Shown here piece after piece: positions 1 to 11,079 of a DNA stretch of 64,000 nt (positions within the stretch are counted from its first letter, which is position 1; each line of letters starts with the position of its first letter). A program made the translations under genes and the position numbers. The stretch comes from Nematostella vectensis (Eukaryota > Cnidaria > Anthozoa > Actiniaria > Edwardsiidae), in the NCBI RefSeq assembly GCF_932526225.1, contig NC_064046.1, positions 6,249,306 through 6,313,305 on the forward strand, given 5' to 3'. The notes beneath the pieces were generated by a model. It was given only the letters and a program-made list of their open reading frames with translations. It ran no database searches and had not been told where the DNA came from.

Positions 1-890
1 GTCAATGTTTGAAAGCAATTGATGTGAGCGTGACATATTTCGTGAATAGGTAACTCGTGACACATTTTGTGACTAGGATTTCTAAGCATTTCTGGACAGA
101 AAGTAATGACCTTGTGTGCTATTTTTTTCTACCGAATGTGGGTGACCATTTTATCGTATGGCTTCAAAGCAATAGTGACGTTAAGTAACAATATATTGTG
201 CTACTCAATGAATATGATGTGTTGTGGCTTAGTGTCCCGAAAACGAGAGGCGCTGCTAAAGCGTCGTTCACTATGTGACCTGTGAATGCATGAAATGTTT
301 GTGACTCAAAAACCACAAACCGAAAATTGATATAGAACATTTTTAAGTCTCATAATTACTGGGATACCTGTGGTAGCCCAGTCATAAAATGCCACTGTTT
401 TTTTTTTCTGCTTGCGATATGGCCAAAGTTGCGCAATAACCCAAGAATCTTTGCGCCATAGTCGATCTCTTCTGCATAAGTTACTGCCCCTAGCATCCAT
501 TTCATGTAGCTTGTTTTTAATATTTACTTATCCTAAGAAAAAGAATAGGCAAAGAGTTCTCATATAATATCAGAAAAAATTCACCACGGGCAAAGTCACA
601 AGCGAAATTTCACCACGGGCAAAGTCACAAGCGTGACTAAACCGCCTAAGATGTTAAGTTTAAAACGCTATTCCTTTTTGTATGTTTTTTGCCGCTTAAC
701 TTTACAGGGAAAAACTGCTGCCGCTATGTCGCTACTTTTTATCAAGAAGTGAAAATAACGTTTTGCATTATTACTGGGATACCTGTGGTAGCAACTTTTT
801 TTATTATTTTTTTTCGTGGTCCCGAGAAATCTGCAATATTGCGCAATGCCCAGGAAGCCCATTCGCCACTGTCTATATTTTCTTTAGTGT
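1..890. other. AT-rich stretch without a recognisable gene
   Basis: No supported coding sequence is visible. The segment holds a short dispersed motif (TACTGGGATACCTGTGGTAG) near 357-377 and again near 771-791, and the small tandem duplication listed separately. Short open frames here have no family features. Confidence 0.6.
580..633. repeat. 25-bp tandem duplication
   Basis: Two identical 25-bp copies, each beginning TTCACCACGGGCAAAG, occupy 580-604 and 609-633 with a 4-bp spacer. Nothing further can be said about function. Confidence 0.8.
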
Positions 891-898
891 ACTGTACA

Positions 899-985
899 GT
901 ACCCGAAATGATCCCAGGACCCGAAACGATCCCCAAAAGTCCCCCAACTGATCCCGGGACCCGAAACGATCCCCAAGAGTCCCCG
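899..985 (-). repeat. Degenerate inverted piece of the 18-bp minisatellite
   Basis: Several units related to GGACCCGAAACGATCCC are seen here. They are the reverse complement of the 18-bp unit expanded at 4331-4636, so the same repeat family sits about 3.4 kb away in the opposite orientation. Confidence 0.7.
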
Positions 986-1330
986 ATATGAACCCCAAGG
1001 AATTACAGTAATGGACAACTAAAGGAATGTGTAAGGATTGGCTTTCAGTTTTAAAAACATATGAAACATTTAGCTTTGTTTGTGTTATTAAAAGGAAATT
1101 TACATTAACTAAAACTATAGTATTAAGATTTTAATATACGACTGCGGGGGAAATACAGTGGTTGAGTCAGAAATTAACAATTCCTGTTATAGTAATTTGA
1201 AGAACCCGGCGTGGATAAATCATTTTTATATAACAAGCCATAAAAGAAAGTCTTTACAGATAGGACATCCTGCTTTTCATAGGAAGCGAAATGTTTAAAA
1301 GTTATTTTTTGGCATGTTTGTTTTCGGTGA

Positions 1331-2130
1331 TTCCCTGCTAGCAGAGGCCTCTTTTCTCTGTACTTCGCTTGGCTGGCGTTCGCGTGGAAAAGATACCTCT
1401 GCCATGGGTCGCAAGTTCGTTTGATCAAACCGCCGTCCACGATCGTGGACGGGAGATCCAGAGCGCATGCTCCGTTCATTAATTACTGGCCAGTATTTGA
1501 GCCCTCAATGACTAGCGCATGCGTGAAGCGTATATCCGCTGTGGGATAATAAGTCCGCATTCGAAACGGCGTCCTCCGTAGAAATATCACGCGACGAATT
1601 ATAAAAGAAGCCATTCAATGCCTTGTCTTCATTCAGAATTTTCTCTCGTTTGACTAACGAGTCAATCTACCGTTTACAGCTTTTGTATATTCTTCTAGAA
1701 TTATCTGATCTAAATTCACCAAAAAGCTTTGTAACATTTTCTTCGAGTCCAACTGTGCGATATTTACATTGAAGAAAATCGCCTGCCTAGATGTCTTGGA
1801 GTTTATCCCACAAACAAGATAAAACTCGTCTTTGCTGTGTTTGCTGTTCGATTTTTTTAGTGACGTTTTAGGTGATTGGAATTGAACAGTTGTTTGTTTG
1901 TTTTTTTTGAAGAGGAGAACTAACCGGAGTTTGATTCATAATTTGCGACAAAAATTAGCATATTGACGGCTTTCGCGCGATGGTACGGGTTTTGGCACGT
2001 CATGCGGTCCTTAGAAACGCTCACGCATGCGCAACGAAAACAGTTTCGACCCATGGCAGAGGTCTCTTTTCCTCGCGAACGCCAGCCCAGCGAAATACAG
2101 AGAAAAGAGGCCTCTGCTAGCAGGGAAGGA
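1331..2130. mobile_element. Foldback (MITE-like) element with ~84-bp inverted repeats
   Basis: The left arm (about 1331-1414) and the right arm (about 2047-2130) are reverse complements with only a handful of mismatches. Each has the outer end TTCCCTGCTAGCAGAGGCC and the inner end CTCTGCCATGGGTCG. About 630 bp lie between them without a clear gene. No target-site duplication was recognised, so the outer borders are approximate. It could be a non-autonomous DNA transposon or two inverted copies of a shorter repeat. Confidence 0.6.
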
Positions 2131-2202
2131 ATTCACACACTAGGATCCGGAATCCAAAACCCTATTGGAAAACCTGTCATGGGGTTGATGTCGGATTTGT
2201 AG

Positions 2203-3605
2203 CGCAGGCCAAGATTAGAAAGCTTTTGTTAGACAAGAAAGTCAGCGAGCTTCAGGTAGGAATCTAGCATTCTTATTATTTTCTTTTTATGCAGTTTTTT
2301 TTACTACGGGACCTCTTTAGGAGTCAAAGTCAAGGCCTAAAACGCTGCATAGAGCTACAAACAAAAGCTGGGTCCATTGTTTTTTTACAAAACAATTGTT
2401 AATTTTCCGTTTAACAATATAACTAGCAACATTTGCCAATGGCATCAGTGGATTTAGAGCTCGTACTGCATAGAGCGGTTTTCATATGAACTGTATAGTT
2501 ACAGAACTGATTGAACTGGTCTCGATCGATCTCTGTTTTGGGGTGGTAAAAAGGGTTTGTATACAAAGAATAATCTTGCCTTTTTTTCCTTTGTTTTAGG
2601 CATTCCAGTTCAGAAATGAGTTTCGAGATTTCATGAAGTCTGTAGTTAGTAAACTGCTGGAAAAGACCCCCATCGCATATTTGGTGGCACGGAATCTTGA
2701 GTTCCTAGATCCTGCCCAAATCGTTGAAGACAAGGAAGGAAGTATCTCGAAGTTCAAGGTCGTACTGAAGAAGATGGTCGAATACAAGCGAGTGCAGATG
2801 CGAGACTGCGATGCCTTAGTTCACCAGTACACTGACTTTGCAGACAAGGCAGTTCTGGCCCAGAAAGAAGTCTTTCTGAAGTTTAATTTTGTGGAAGACA
2901 GATTGGATACCTTCCTTGCACAGCACATTACATCCCAGAGTTCGCTAGCTAAGCTTTGGAAGCTTGTCAAAGTACTTCTGGTTTTATCACATGGTCAAGC
3001 TACCGTGGAACGAGGTTTCTCAGTTAATCGCCAAGTGATGGTGGAAAACTTGCAAGAAAGAAGCTTCACTGCTCAGCGAGTCATCCATGATCACATCACG
3101 CACATCGGAGGCCTGAAGAAGCTCGAGGTTAGTAAGCAGCTGTTGGACGCCGCAAGTCAAGGAAGACGGCGATATGTTGAATATCTTGACGAGCAGAGAA
3201 AGGCCCAGGCGAAAACCATCCAAGAAAACCGCAAGCGAAAATGCAAAGAAAGAGAAGAGGATTTAGAGAAGAAAAGAATGCGGCTGTCCTGCGAAATTGC
3301 ATCGCTGCAGTTTGATGCCGACAAATTTGCAAATGAAGCAGAAGAAAAGGCTCAGCACTGCCTAAAAGCGGAGCCAGCAAAGGCACCTTTTGCGTTGGCT
3401 GATCAAAGGTATTATTGGGGGATCTAGGATCCTGCTCTCTACTGAGATTTATTTATTGTACCAACCAAATGGATCCAGGCCTTATTCAATAATTTAAATT
3501 ATGCATCAGTCTAATGCCCTCAGAAAATGCGCGAAAGAAAAGCAGAAGGCATTAAAGGACGTTGAAGATGAACTTGCAGATCTCACTCGCAGGGCCGAAA
3601 TCTAA
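2203..3605 (+). pseudogene. hAT-like transposase-derived gene, 3' exons only
   Basis: The exon at 2203-2255 (acceptor TTTGTAG, donor CAG|GTAGG) joins in phase to a long exon that starts at 2600 after a pyrimidine-rich acceptor and stays open to about 3408. The long exon contains KLWKLVKVLLVLSHGQATVE followed by RGFSVN, the position of the ER-F-S signature in the hAT C-terminal dimerisation domain. A long Lys/Glu/Arg-rich coiled coil follows. A final coiled-coil exon ending ADLTRRAEI plus stop lies near 3510-3605, but the simplest splice (3409/3510) is not in phase, so that junction is unsettled. The N-terminal zinc finger and most of the catalytic core are absent from the window, and the foldback element lies just upstream. 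This is a partial copy, either relic or domesticated. The hAT assignment rests on motif recognition alone. Confidence 0.6.
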
Positions 3606-4330
3606 AAGAGCAACCCATTTGATACCAAATAGTCTGAGCTTTTCTCGCGGCTAAAATCATTTGTACCGGGGCACACGTTTTCAAAACATCCCTTGTTTTG
3701 GGCTTTCATCTGTCAAACCATTGTTTGACATTCTTGACCTGTGTTCCCTATGGTAATCGCCCAGCCTGGCTTTCTGTGGCGATGTTTCTGGTTTTAGTTG
3801 AGAGGGAGGCAGGCGAGCGCTTTAAGAAAGAAACTGAACGGCTCAGATGATTTAACGGGCTAAATGACAATACAAATTAAATTGATGATTTGAAAATGAG
3901 ATTCAATTATGTTTGCATACGTCGCGATATAATTATGTCTGCATACGAGCCCAAGAAAACGTCGTGTTATTTTAACAAGAGTCCTTGTGCCATGCATTTA
4001 TTACTAAACTACGAATTTGAACCCAGCATTGCCCTATTATGTACAGACCATATGTTAGATACGAATACGTACTGGAAAACTGAGATCAAACTCTTGTGCA
4101 ATGCCACAAAAGTAGAAGATATATTACACTTTGTTATTATTATTGAAACTTTACTTGGGAAACAAACGCTTATACGTCAAGAAATAAAAAAATGACACAT
4201 GGTGTGTGTACTTGTATTTACCTTTTTTAATTCAAACGTTTATTTGGGAGTCCTTGAATTTTTATAAAACAGTCCTTGAAAAGTCCTGGAAAGTCCTGGA
4301 TTATTTTTCTTTCAAAAGCGTACAAACCCT
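3606..4330. other. Non-coding spacer
   Basis: There is a 101-codon open frame at 3890-4195 (+), but its composition and lack of any recognisable motif or splice context make it unlikely to be a gene. No repeat structure is obvious. Confidence 0.5.
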
Positions 4331-4636
4331 GGATCGTTTCGGGTCCTGGGATCGTTTCGGGTCCTGGGATCGTTTCGGGTCCTGGGATCGTTTCGGGTCC
4401 TGGGATCATTTCGGGTCCTGGGATCGTTTCGGGTCCCGGGATCATTTCGGGTCCCGGGATCATTTCGGGTCCCGGGATCGTTTCGGGTCCGGGGATCGTT
4501 TCGGGTCCTGGGATCGTTTCGGGTCCTGGGATCGTTTCGGGTCCTGGGATCATCTCGGGTCCTGGGATCATTTCGGGTCCTGGGATCATTTCGGCTCCTG
4601 GGATCATTTCGGCTCCTGGGATCATTTCGGGTCCTG
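4331..4636 (+). repeat. 18-bp minisatellite, 17 copies
   Basis: The unit GGATCGTTTCGGGTCCTG is repeated 17 times (306 bp) with few variants (CGTT/CATT, TCCT/TCCC). Because 18 is a multiple of three and the unit contains no stop in several frames, long repetitive open frames appear on both strands. They look like by-products of the repeat and not genes. Confidence 0.95.
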
Positions 4637-5064
4637 TACACAATTCACTAGAGGGCAAGCTGTAGTCGCCATCTTGGAACTTAGAATTTCACATCTACGA
4701 TTTATGTATTTGTGCAAAATTAAGGCCTAATTGGCGATTTTATTGCTCCATAGCTTTACTTCTTGCAAATTATAGTGGAAAGTCGTGCTCACTTGGATTA
4801 ATTACGCCACATTTTGTTATCTTTTTACATTTGCAACGCGTATAGACCCGTAGCTCAAGAAGGAACATGTGCTGACTACTTTAGTCAGTTAGAGACAGCT
4901 TCAATACCTAATCTTGATGTGATCTGAATACAAAAGAATGAACTAAAGTTATTTAACTAAATTGCTTAATCTATTAAAGTTATCTGAGTCAATTATGGAA
5001 ACTAACTACTGTACTAAATCGCTATGGTGTTATGAATAAGCTTTTTCCCCGCTAGAGTTTTATG
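4637..5064. other. AT-rich spacer
   Basis: No gene, tandem array or inverted repeat was recognised here. Confidence 0.5.
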
Positions 5065-5475
5065 CTTCCTTTAGATAAGTTTTGTTTTCATCCTTGAGTA
5101 CCTTTATCCCTCATTGAATGTCATTATATTTTTATGGAACAATTTCAATAAACAACTAGAGAATTGTGTTGTCTTTGTAGTGTTGTTGACCTTGATCCTT
5201 GATCTTGATACATTCTTTTTTTATAAGAACAACGTCTGCATTTTAGAGCGCATCAGGACTTAAAAAGTAATATTTTTCTGATATCTTAGCCTCGGCATGT
5301 TCTTAGCATGTTCTTAAAATTTTATGAAATCTAATGCAGGACGTTTTTATAAAAAAGTTTTTTTTTTTTTAAAAAGAGTACTAATAATGTCTGGAAATTC
5401 TATAGCTCTCTCATTTGACTTCAAAATTTGTTCGTTAAATGATAGCATAAATAGATATTGTTGTTTACTTAGCAC
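5065..5475 (+). repeat. Dispersed repeat R1, copy 1
   Basis: This sequence (CCCTCATTGAATGTCATTAT ... ATAGATATTGTTGTTTACTT) recurs in the same orientation near 20,290-20,515 and 62,450-62,700. A related downstream piece occurs at 39,490-39,620 and 62,830-62,950. Copy 1 is cut at about 5475 by sequence starting AAAGGCCCATTTACACGG. Confidence 0.7.
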
Positions 5476-5700
5476 TTGGGTGTAAAGGCCCATTTACACG
5501 GCACGATTTTGGCCTACGACTTGTAGTATACGACTTCAAGTCCCGCCGTGTAAATGCCCCTACGACTTGCTTACGACTGTCGCACGCGACTCACGACTTG
5601 TAGTAGGGTTTTGAGCAATGCATCAAAATCCTACGACTAGCCGTAGGAAAATTTAGTTTTTGCACCAATCAAATTGCGAGTTTATCCATTCGAGAGAACG
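5476..5700. mobile_element. Possible PIF/Harbinger-type terminal region
   Basis: A sharp break from R1 is followed by GGCCCATTTACACGGCACG and by several inverted copies of the same words (GCCGTGTAAATG, CGACTTGTAGTA, CTACGACTTG). This self-complementary G/C-rich end precedes a MADF-type gene relic, which fits a Harbinger-like element. No matching right terminus was found upstream of 8,095, so the element is incomplete or the call is wrong. Confidence 0.4.
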
Positions 5701-6324
5701 AGGCTCGAATAGTGAAGATGGCGGGTTCGAATCACAAACTAGTTCATCCTTTAATGACAAACGACAAGTTTAAACAGCAATCTATGTTTTCTAAGACAAT
5801 GTATTATTCAACTACGATCGTTGGAGTTCTACCACGAGAAACGTACTGGCGAAAACTATTGACGTTGCTCTGTTATCGTGACAATCATTCCGTCAACACA
5901 TGTCGACAAGGCTGGTACGGATATCAATAATTACTGACTCATTACTGGTTGAGATTTGAATCAATCGCTACTGGTAGGCTTTATTTATTTTAACAGAAAT
6001 TAGCGGCACTGATTCAAGATACTTAGGTTGCAATGTTGATTGAAATTTAGCCTTCACGTGAATTGTTGACTCGGATGGTTTATACACGAGTTGATCGTTT
6101 TATTGTTATCGTTAAGTATCAGGACGCTGTGTTTTATACAAAGATGAAGATTGTGTAAATAGTATTGTTGAAAAAGCAGGGATCAAATACTGAGTAAATA
6201 AATTATTAAATTTGTTTGAGGGCATAAAGTGTAAGTCCTTGTATATTTTTCACGTTTCCATGGAAATGTTATTTTCCCGCCATCTTTTGAGCGTTTTTGC
6301 TTTCCACTGTCAAACATAGCGGAT
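5701..6324. other. Spacer within the putative Harbinger-like relic
   Basis: A 72-codon open frame (5712-5930, +) starts next to GAAGATGGCGGG, a YY1-like promoter/start motif. Its product shows nothing I recognise. The remainder is AT-rich without features. Confidence 0.4.
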
Positions 6325-7555
6325 TTGAAGAAAAAAAAGCTACAAATTACAGACGAGGAGACAGAAAAACTAATCGAGCTTTGGTCAAAAAAGGAAGTTC
6401 TATTTAATTGTTCGCACCCAGATCATTTTAAGAAAGATTCAAGGGCAACAGCGCTAGCTGATATTGTTGAGAAAGCTGACATTCCCGGTAAGTTTCAGCT
6501 TATGTTACTAGTAGTAAGTACGAGAATCACTCTATCTGAATGAAAATGAGACAATGTGTAAAAAACAAAAGTAAGGATTTTTTTCCAGACATTACACAGG
6601 GAGTTGAGACTTGTACTAAGTAGTATAAAACGTCCCCACCAGCGGAGCTTTTTGGGGCCACTTCAAAAGTTTTGCTATTTGTAATTATTTTATCAGCAAC
6701 ATTCTACTGTGCAAGATGGCTTTAGTTTTCGTTCTCTTATGCAAACAGTCAAATTGTCTTCAAGACAATAATTTAATAAAAAAAACATAATAAAATAAAA
6801 AGCTTACTCCCTGCTCGTTTTTTTTTTTGCAAGAAATTCGGACGAGCGCATTTGCTTTCTTTTACTTGGCCTATTAAAGCAAAAGAAAACAAAATAAATA
6901 TCTAAATTGTGTGCAAATTAGTTTTACGTAATTGCACTCTTTCTAAAGTATTACTATACTTACAAATACTTTTTTTAAGGACTGACAGCAGAGGAACTCG
7001 AAAAGTAGTTGGCAGGTCTACGAACCTATTACGGGAGGGAAATTGGTAAAGAAAGAATGACAAAGGTATCAGGCACGGGAACAAAGGATGTCTTGTCTAT
7101 GTCTCTAAGTGGCCGTCCTTCACCTCCCTGCACTTCCTGAGGGATAATATAACACCAAGAAAGACTACAAGTAGCCTAGAAGCGACAACATCAGCTACAA
7201 CAAGTACTGTGCGAGTTGATGCAATCAGTATCGAGGATGACATGAAGGAGGAAGTTGATGAAAACGTAAGGTCTGTCAACAATATTACTTGTCAAAAATC
7301 CTCTAGAAAACTAGAGGATGAGTTGTTAGAAGCATGCATTAATGAATTGAAAAAAACCCAAGCAAACTTCTACATCCTCTGAAGATGATGGAGATTTTTA
7401 ATAAATATATTGCCAAGCAGCTAAAGAAAATCCCAGAAGGCTACCGAAAGGAAACGCTAAAACTTGAACTGCAGCAGTGCATCATGAAAGCAATGATGCC
7501 TGCACCAGTAGCCAGACAGCCAATTGCAACGATTGATTTTTCTGATTTAGAATAG
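6325..7555 (+). pseudogene. Broken MADF-domain (Harbinger accessory-type) gene
   Basis: Exon 1 (about 6325-6487) encodes EETEKLIELWSKKEVLFNCS and continues through HPDHFKKDSRA, the beginning of a MADF/Myb-SANT-like DNA-binding domain. It ends at a good donor (CCCG|GTAAGT). Exon 2 starts at 6980 in phase and supplies the rest of the domain (YYGREIGKERMTK, then KWPSFTSLHFLRDNI). An in-frame TAG lies at 7006-7008 and a frameshift near 7100. The C-terminal part (FNKYIAKQLKKIPEGYRKE ... stop at 7553-7555) resembles the BESS-like tail of such proteins. MADF proteins commonly accompany PIF/Harbinger transposases as DNA-binding partners. No DDE transposase was found nearby, so this is probably a relic of a defective element. 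Confidence 0.65.
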
Positions 7556-8094
7556 ATTTTGGTTATATCATTTTATTTTGGGTCTTTGGGGGCTCGCTTT
7601 TTGGATAATGGGCGCTTATTTGGGAAGGGAAGCAATTTAAAGGAGGGTACTTATTTGAATCATTGTGGTATTCATTGTTCTTTGCTTAGCTATTGCATAA
7701 ACTTTGACTTTCTTATTTTGTTCAATTACACTTGTAAATGCCACATGTTCTTTGCATGGTGCATCACTCATCACAATGATGAGGTAGAAACAATTACAGT
7801 TAAATAAACACAGTTGTAAATTGAAATCAAAGAAATAGTAATTGACTACTACTTGTAACAATCACTGGACCGCAAACAATTGATGAAATAAAAGGTAATA
7901 CACCAGAGACTTGGCATCTAAATATGTATTGTGATCAAAATCTTGTTCCATGAACTGTTCCACTTCAATTATTTTTCTATTAATCAGTGAATAAAGGCAT
8001 AAGCCTAGTTACTATTCACTAATATTTGACAGTTCATCTGTATTTACTATAGTCATTCGTTTTCTAATAAAACATTATATCAGTTAATGGGGGA
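7556..8094. other. AT-rich spacer
   Basis: No gene is supported. Composition changes abruptly at about 8,095, where GC-rich Polinton sequence begins. Confidence 0.5.
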
Positions 8095-8259
8095 TTGAAA
8101 TGTTGTCTAGGGCTTGGAGGGGGAAATCCCCGATTTGGTTGGCGGCGTCGGCCCTCTCGATGCCATTGCTCAAGAGGGTCACGTACATGTTTCCCGAGAC
8201 CTCGTCCATGGTGTCACCGTGGCGGTCCCTAGGGGTACACTGAGGGTGTTGAAGGGCCT

Positions 8260-9379
8260 TTACAGGACTTTATGCACCTCCGTGACCGGAACCCAGCTGT
8301 TGTATTTGTCAGGCCACCCTTTCAGGACCCAATACTCTCCTCGCGCCCCCAACGCCTCCGGGTCTTCACCACACGGTCGATCTTGAACGTTTGGCTTTCG
8401 GTCAAGTGTACTTTCTGCAACTCCGGCTCGTAGAAGCGCCATTCCAAGGCCTCCCCGTCCAACTCGTGGAGGGTGTAGGCAGGTTGGCGTGGTGCGGTCG
8501 TACACCTGAGCCACCGTGAAGACCTCTTCCGTCAAGTTGGGGAGCAAACCTTAGCAAACCGTTTCACCTTGCTCAGGCGCACCTGGTCCTCCACGTTGAA
8601 GCGGGGTCGGGTCTCTTGTGAAGTAGCTCCTCATCCACCCCTTAAACGTCCGGTTGAACCGCTCCACCACACTTGCTTTGGTCTCGCTCCGCGTGGAGAA
8701 GTGTTGGATCCCTCGCTCTTTCAGGAACGCTTGGAACACCCGGTTACGGAACTCGGACCCGTCATCCGTCTGGAGTTTTTCAGGGACACGGCCCCCTTGG
8801 AAGATGGTCGTAAACGCCTCGACGAGTTTTGGGAGCGACCCACGCGAATTTACTGAGCACATCGATCACCGTCAGGAGGTACTTGTAACCGTCGTTGGCC
8901 TGGTGGAACGCTTGCATGTCACACAAGTCTGCCTGACACTGCTCGTCCATGCCTTGGACCATCACCCGTTGCCGGGGGTACGTCCTACGCGCGGGGGCGT
9001 GAAGGTCAAAGGTAGGTTGTGAACGTAACCAATTCTTCACGTAGCTAAGGCTCGGACCCGTCTTCCCCCGCACAGCCTGTGCCAACTTGGCCACACACCC
9101 TAAGCTCCCCGTGCTTCGTGGGTTGTAGTACGTCCGGTGGAGGAGGGCATCCCAGGCCTTCTTGGTCTTGGTCTTGGCCTTGGTTACCGTTTCCTTCTTT
9201 CTCCTCCTCTTCCCTTTCTTGTCCCTTCCTCGAGAGGGAGGCGTTTCTCGTACGGGGAGCCATCCAGTTGGGAGGCGTGGATAAAGATGTGGCCACGGCA
9301 ACACGCAAGAATGCAACGGAGGCGCTCCCAATTCGAGCGGCATTGTACAAAAGGGTGGGTTGGGTCTGGCGCACAGCAC
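8260..9379 (-). pseudogene. Polinton integrase with chromodomain-like tail, frameshifted
   Basis: Reading leftwards, the product has a basic Lys/Arg-rich N-terminal stretch and a region with CVAKLAQAVRG. The DDE core of a retroviral-type integrase follows: QADLCDMQAF and LLTVIDVLSKFAW, then QTDDGSEFRN and VVERFNRTFKGW. The first and second halves lie in different frames (break near 8,860). Downstream, EALEWRFYEPELQKV and KIDRVVKTR lead into GWPDKYNSWVPVTEV after another frameshift near 8,340. That last motif resembles the chromodomain at the C-terminus of many Polinton integrases. The enzyme would insert element ends into host DNA. With at least two frameshifts it is not functional. Confidence 0.75.
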
Positions 9380-9424
9380 GGCATCGTTCTAAAAATGGTT
9401 GGGGGGTCTACAGAGACCCCTCAT

Positions 9425-10491
9425 TTATGAGGTTGTCAAGTCCACGTGCCCGTAAGGAAGGGTATAGATCCCGTCCGGAAGAAGCACGCGATTGTTGTAC
9501 ACCAGCTGGAAGGTCTTACGGGTGGCGGTGGTGTGCATGGTCCTTTGGCGCACATCCCTCCGGATGGCCAGCGGCTCAGGGACCAAGCGGAGGCCTTCCA
9601 TCCCTTCCTCGAGCAACTCCTCCATTGCACGCATCGTGATCACATCGGTTGTCCGCGCATTGAGGTGCAACCCCTTGACTTTGCAGACGGAAACGCCATG
9701 GCGGGTGAGTAGGCGTAGGAGTAGCTTTTGGGGCCTGTGGAGGTGAACCGCACGATGACGTCTCCAGGAGGCAACTCGCTCGTCAATTCGCCTAAATAAT
9801 CGCCTAGGGGAGGGTCCAACGCCGCTGGGGACGCGATGTAAATCACACTGTCGGTGTCGGGGTACAGGCACCTGGAGCCCAGCCGGCGCATCACGTCGTA
9901 CAACTTGAGGCGGGCATAAGCTGTGGTCAGCGCTGCGTACACCGCGTTGGTGTGGCTCTAGGGAGCGACGAACCACTCATGCAACTCCTACTGGATTTGG
10001 AGAATATCCTCGCTGGCAATGAACACATTCTTGATCTCGACGGTGCCGTCCAGCAGGAGTCCAAAGTAGCGCCAGGGCTCGTCTACGTACTCGGTTTGAC
10101 GGCGGTTGGGGCGTTCCCCGAATTTGCCCCACCTACTGTTGAGGAGCATTTTTGCAACGGCCCTCAACCCGGAATTGCTCTCAATCTTGGCAGGGCTATC
10201 TTGGAAGGGTACAAGAAACAAGTCCACGTAGCGAATTTCACTGCCCTCTGGGAGGTCCTCCACATCCTGGATTAACGTAATCGCATTCGTCCGCCCCCCA
10301 AAGAAGGCGTCACGGGGGTTTAAGGGGAGGGCTTCCTCCATGGAAACGGCCAGAGACGCCAGCGTAGGGTCTTTTTTGAGTACCTTATCGAACGTGCATT
10401 CCCAGACCTCGACCACCTCGTACGTTTGGGCACTGATGGCCTCGCACCGGTTCAGCGTGTTGGTGTACAGTTCCTCCATGGTCAGGTGTTT
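9425..10491 (-). pseudogene. Polinton DNA polymerase B, C-terminal half
   Basis: This is the polymerase part of a protein-primed family B enzyme. It shows NPRDAFFGGRTNA, MLLNSRWGKFGERPN (the Kx3NSxYG-type region) and the catalytic palm motif YPDTDSVIY. The C-terminal part ends with NNRVLLPDGIYTLPYGHVD. In-frame stops lie at 9985-9987 and 9958-9960, and a frameshift lies near 9,712. The N-terminal half lies 5.3 kb away at 15,795-18,085, separated by a nested transposon. Discounting that transposon and one copy of a 3-bp duplication makes the reading frame continuous across the junction. Confidence 0.8.
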
Positions 10492-10854
10492 TAGTCAGGT
10501 CTCTTAAGCATTTGATCATTACAGAACTGACAAAAGCACCAAACTTGGTACAGTTATAGCTTATGGTAGTACTAACATAATTAGAAGGGGTGCCCTTCCC
10601 AAAAATTCCTTTGTACCAAATTAATGAGAATTTATTTTCGAATAAATCATTAGTAGGGCTCCCTGTGGTGCATATTTTGAATATTAATTTTTGAGGCCTG
10701 AAATAAAAATGAATGGCGATATATGCGAATAAGTATGCTTTCCATGTTAATCTCAATATTTTTCATCGAAAAATATTCTTAAAAGCAAAAGCGAAAGATT
10801 ATTTTAAGCATTGCTGAAAATTGCTAGTGTCAGTCCCACACGGCCATTGGCATC

Positions 10855-10892
10855 CCAAAATGGCGGCCTCCAGGAGTCACATCTTCGATATC
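10855..10892 (+). promoter_or_regulatory. YY1-like promoter motif and possible 5' leader exon
   Basis: CCCAAAATGGCGGCCTCC contains the AAATGGCGGC core that YY1 binds near many animal transcription starts. A good donor (ATCT|GTAAGT) follows at about 10,893, and an acceptor (TTGTCTTTCAG) at 11,071 precedes the main start codon at 11,080. This suggests a short leader exon. Confidence 0.4.
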
Positions 10893-11079
10893 TGTAAGTA
10901 TTGACGATTTTCTCGTTGCTTTTACCAATAATTGATCAATTTTACACCACTGGTATCTTGTTAAGGTCAGCTAAAGTCATCCAGATCAGTTTTTCGTCGA
11001 AATTGATGTGTTAATTACAGTAAATACTAGAAATGTTGATCGTGTGGCTTCGATGGTTTCTTGTCTTTCAGGCATATAA

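Noticed and set aside
1174..1479. 101-codon minus-strand frame
   Set aside because: It overlaps one arm of the foldback element. The inverted arm gives a similar chance frame at 1963-2202.
3890..4195. 101-codon open frame
   Set aside because: No motif, no splice or promoter context, and AT-rich composition like the surrounding spacer.
4206..4730. Open frames on both strands encoding repeats such as GSWDRF and PGPETI
   Set aside because: Artefact of the 18-bp minisatellite. Several frames on both strands are open at once.
9079..9639. Long plus-strand frames opposite the Polinton integrase
   Set aside because: They are antisense shadows in GC-rich coding sequence. The minus-strand frames carry the integrase and polymerase motifs.
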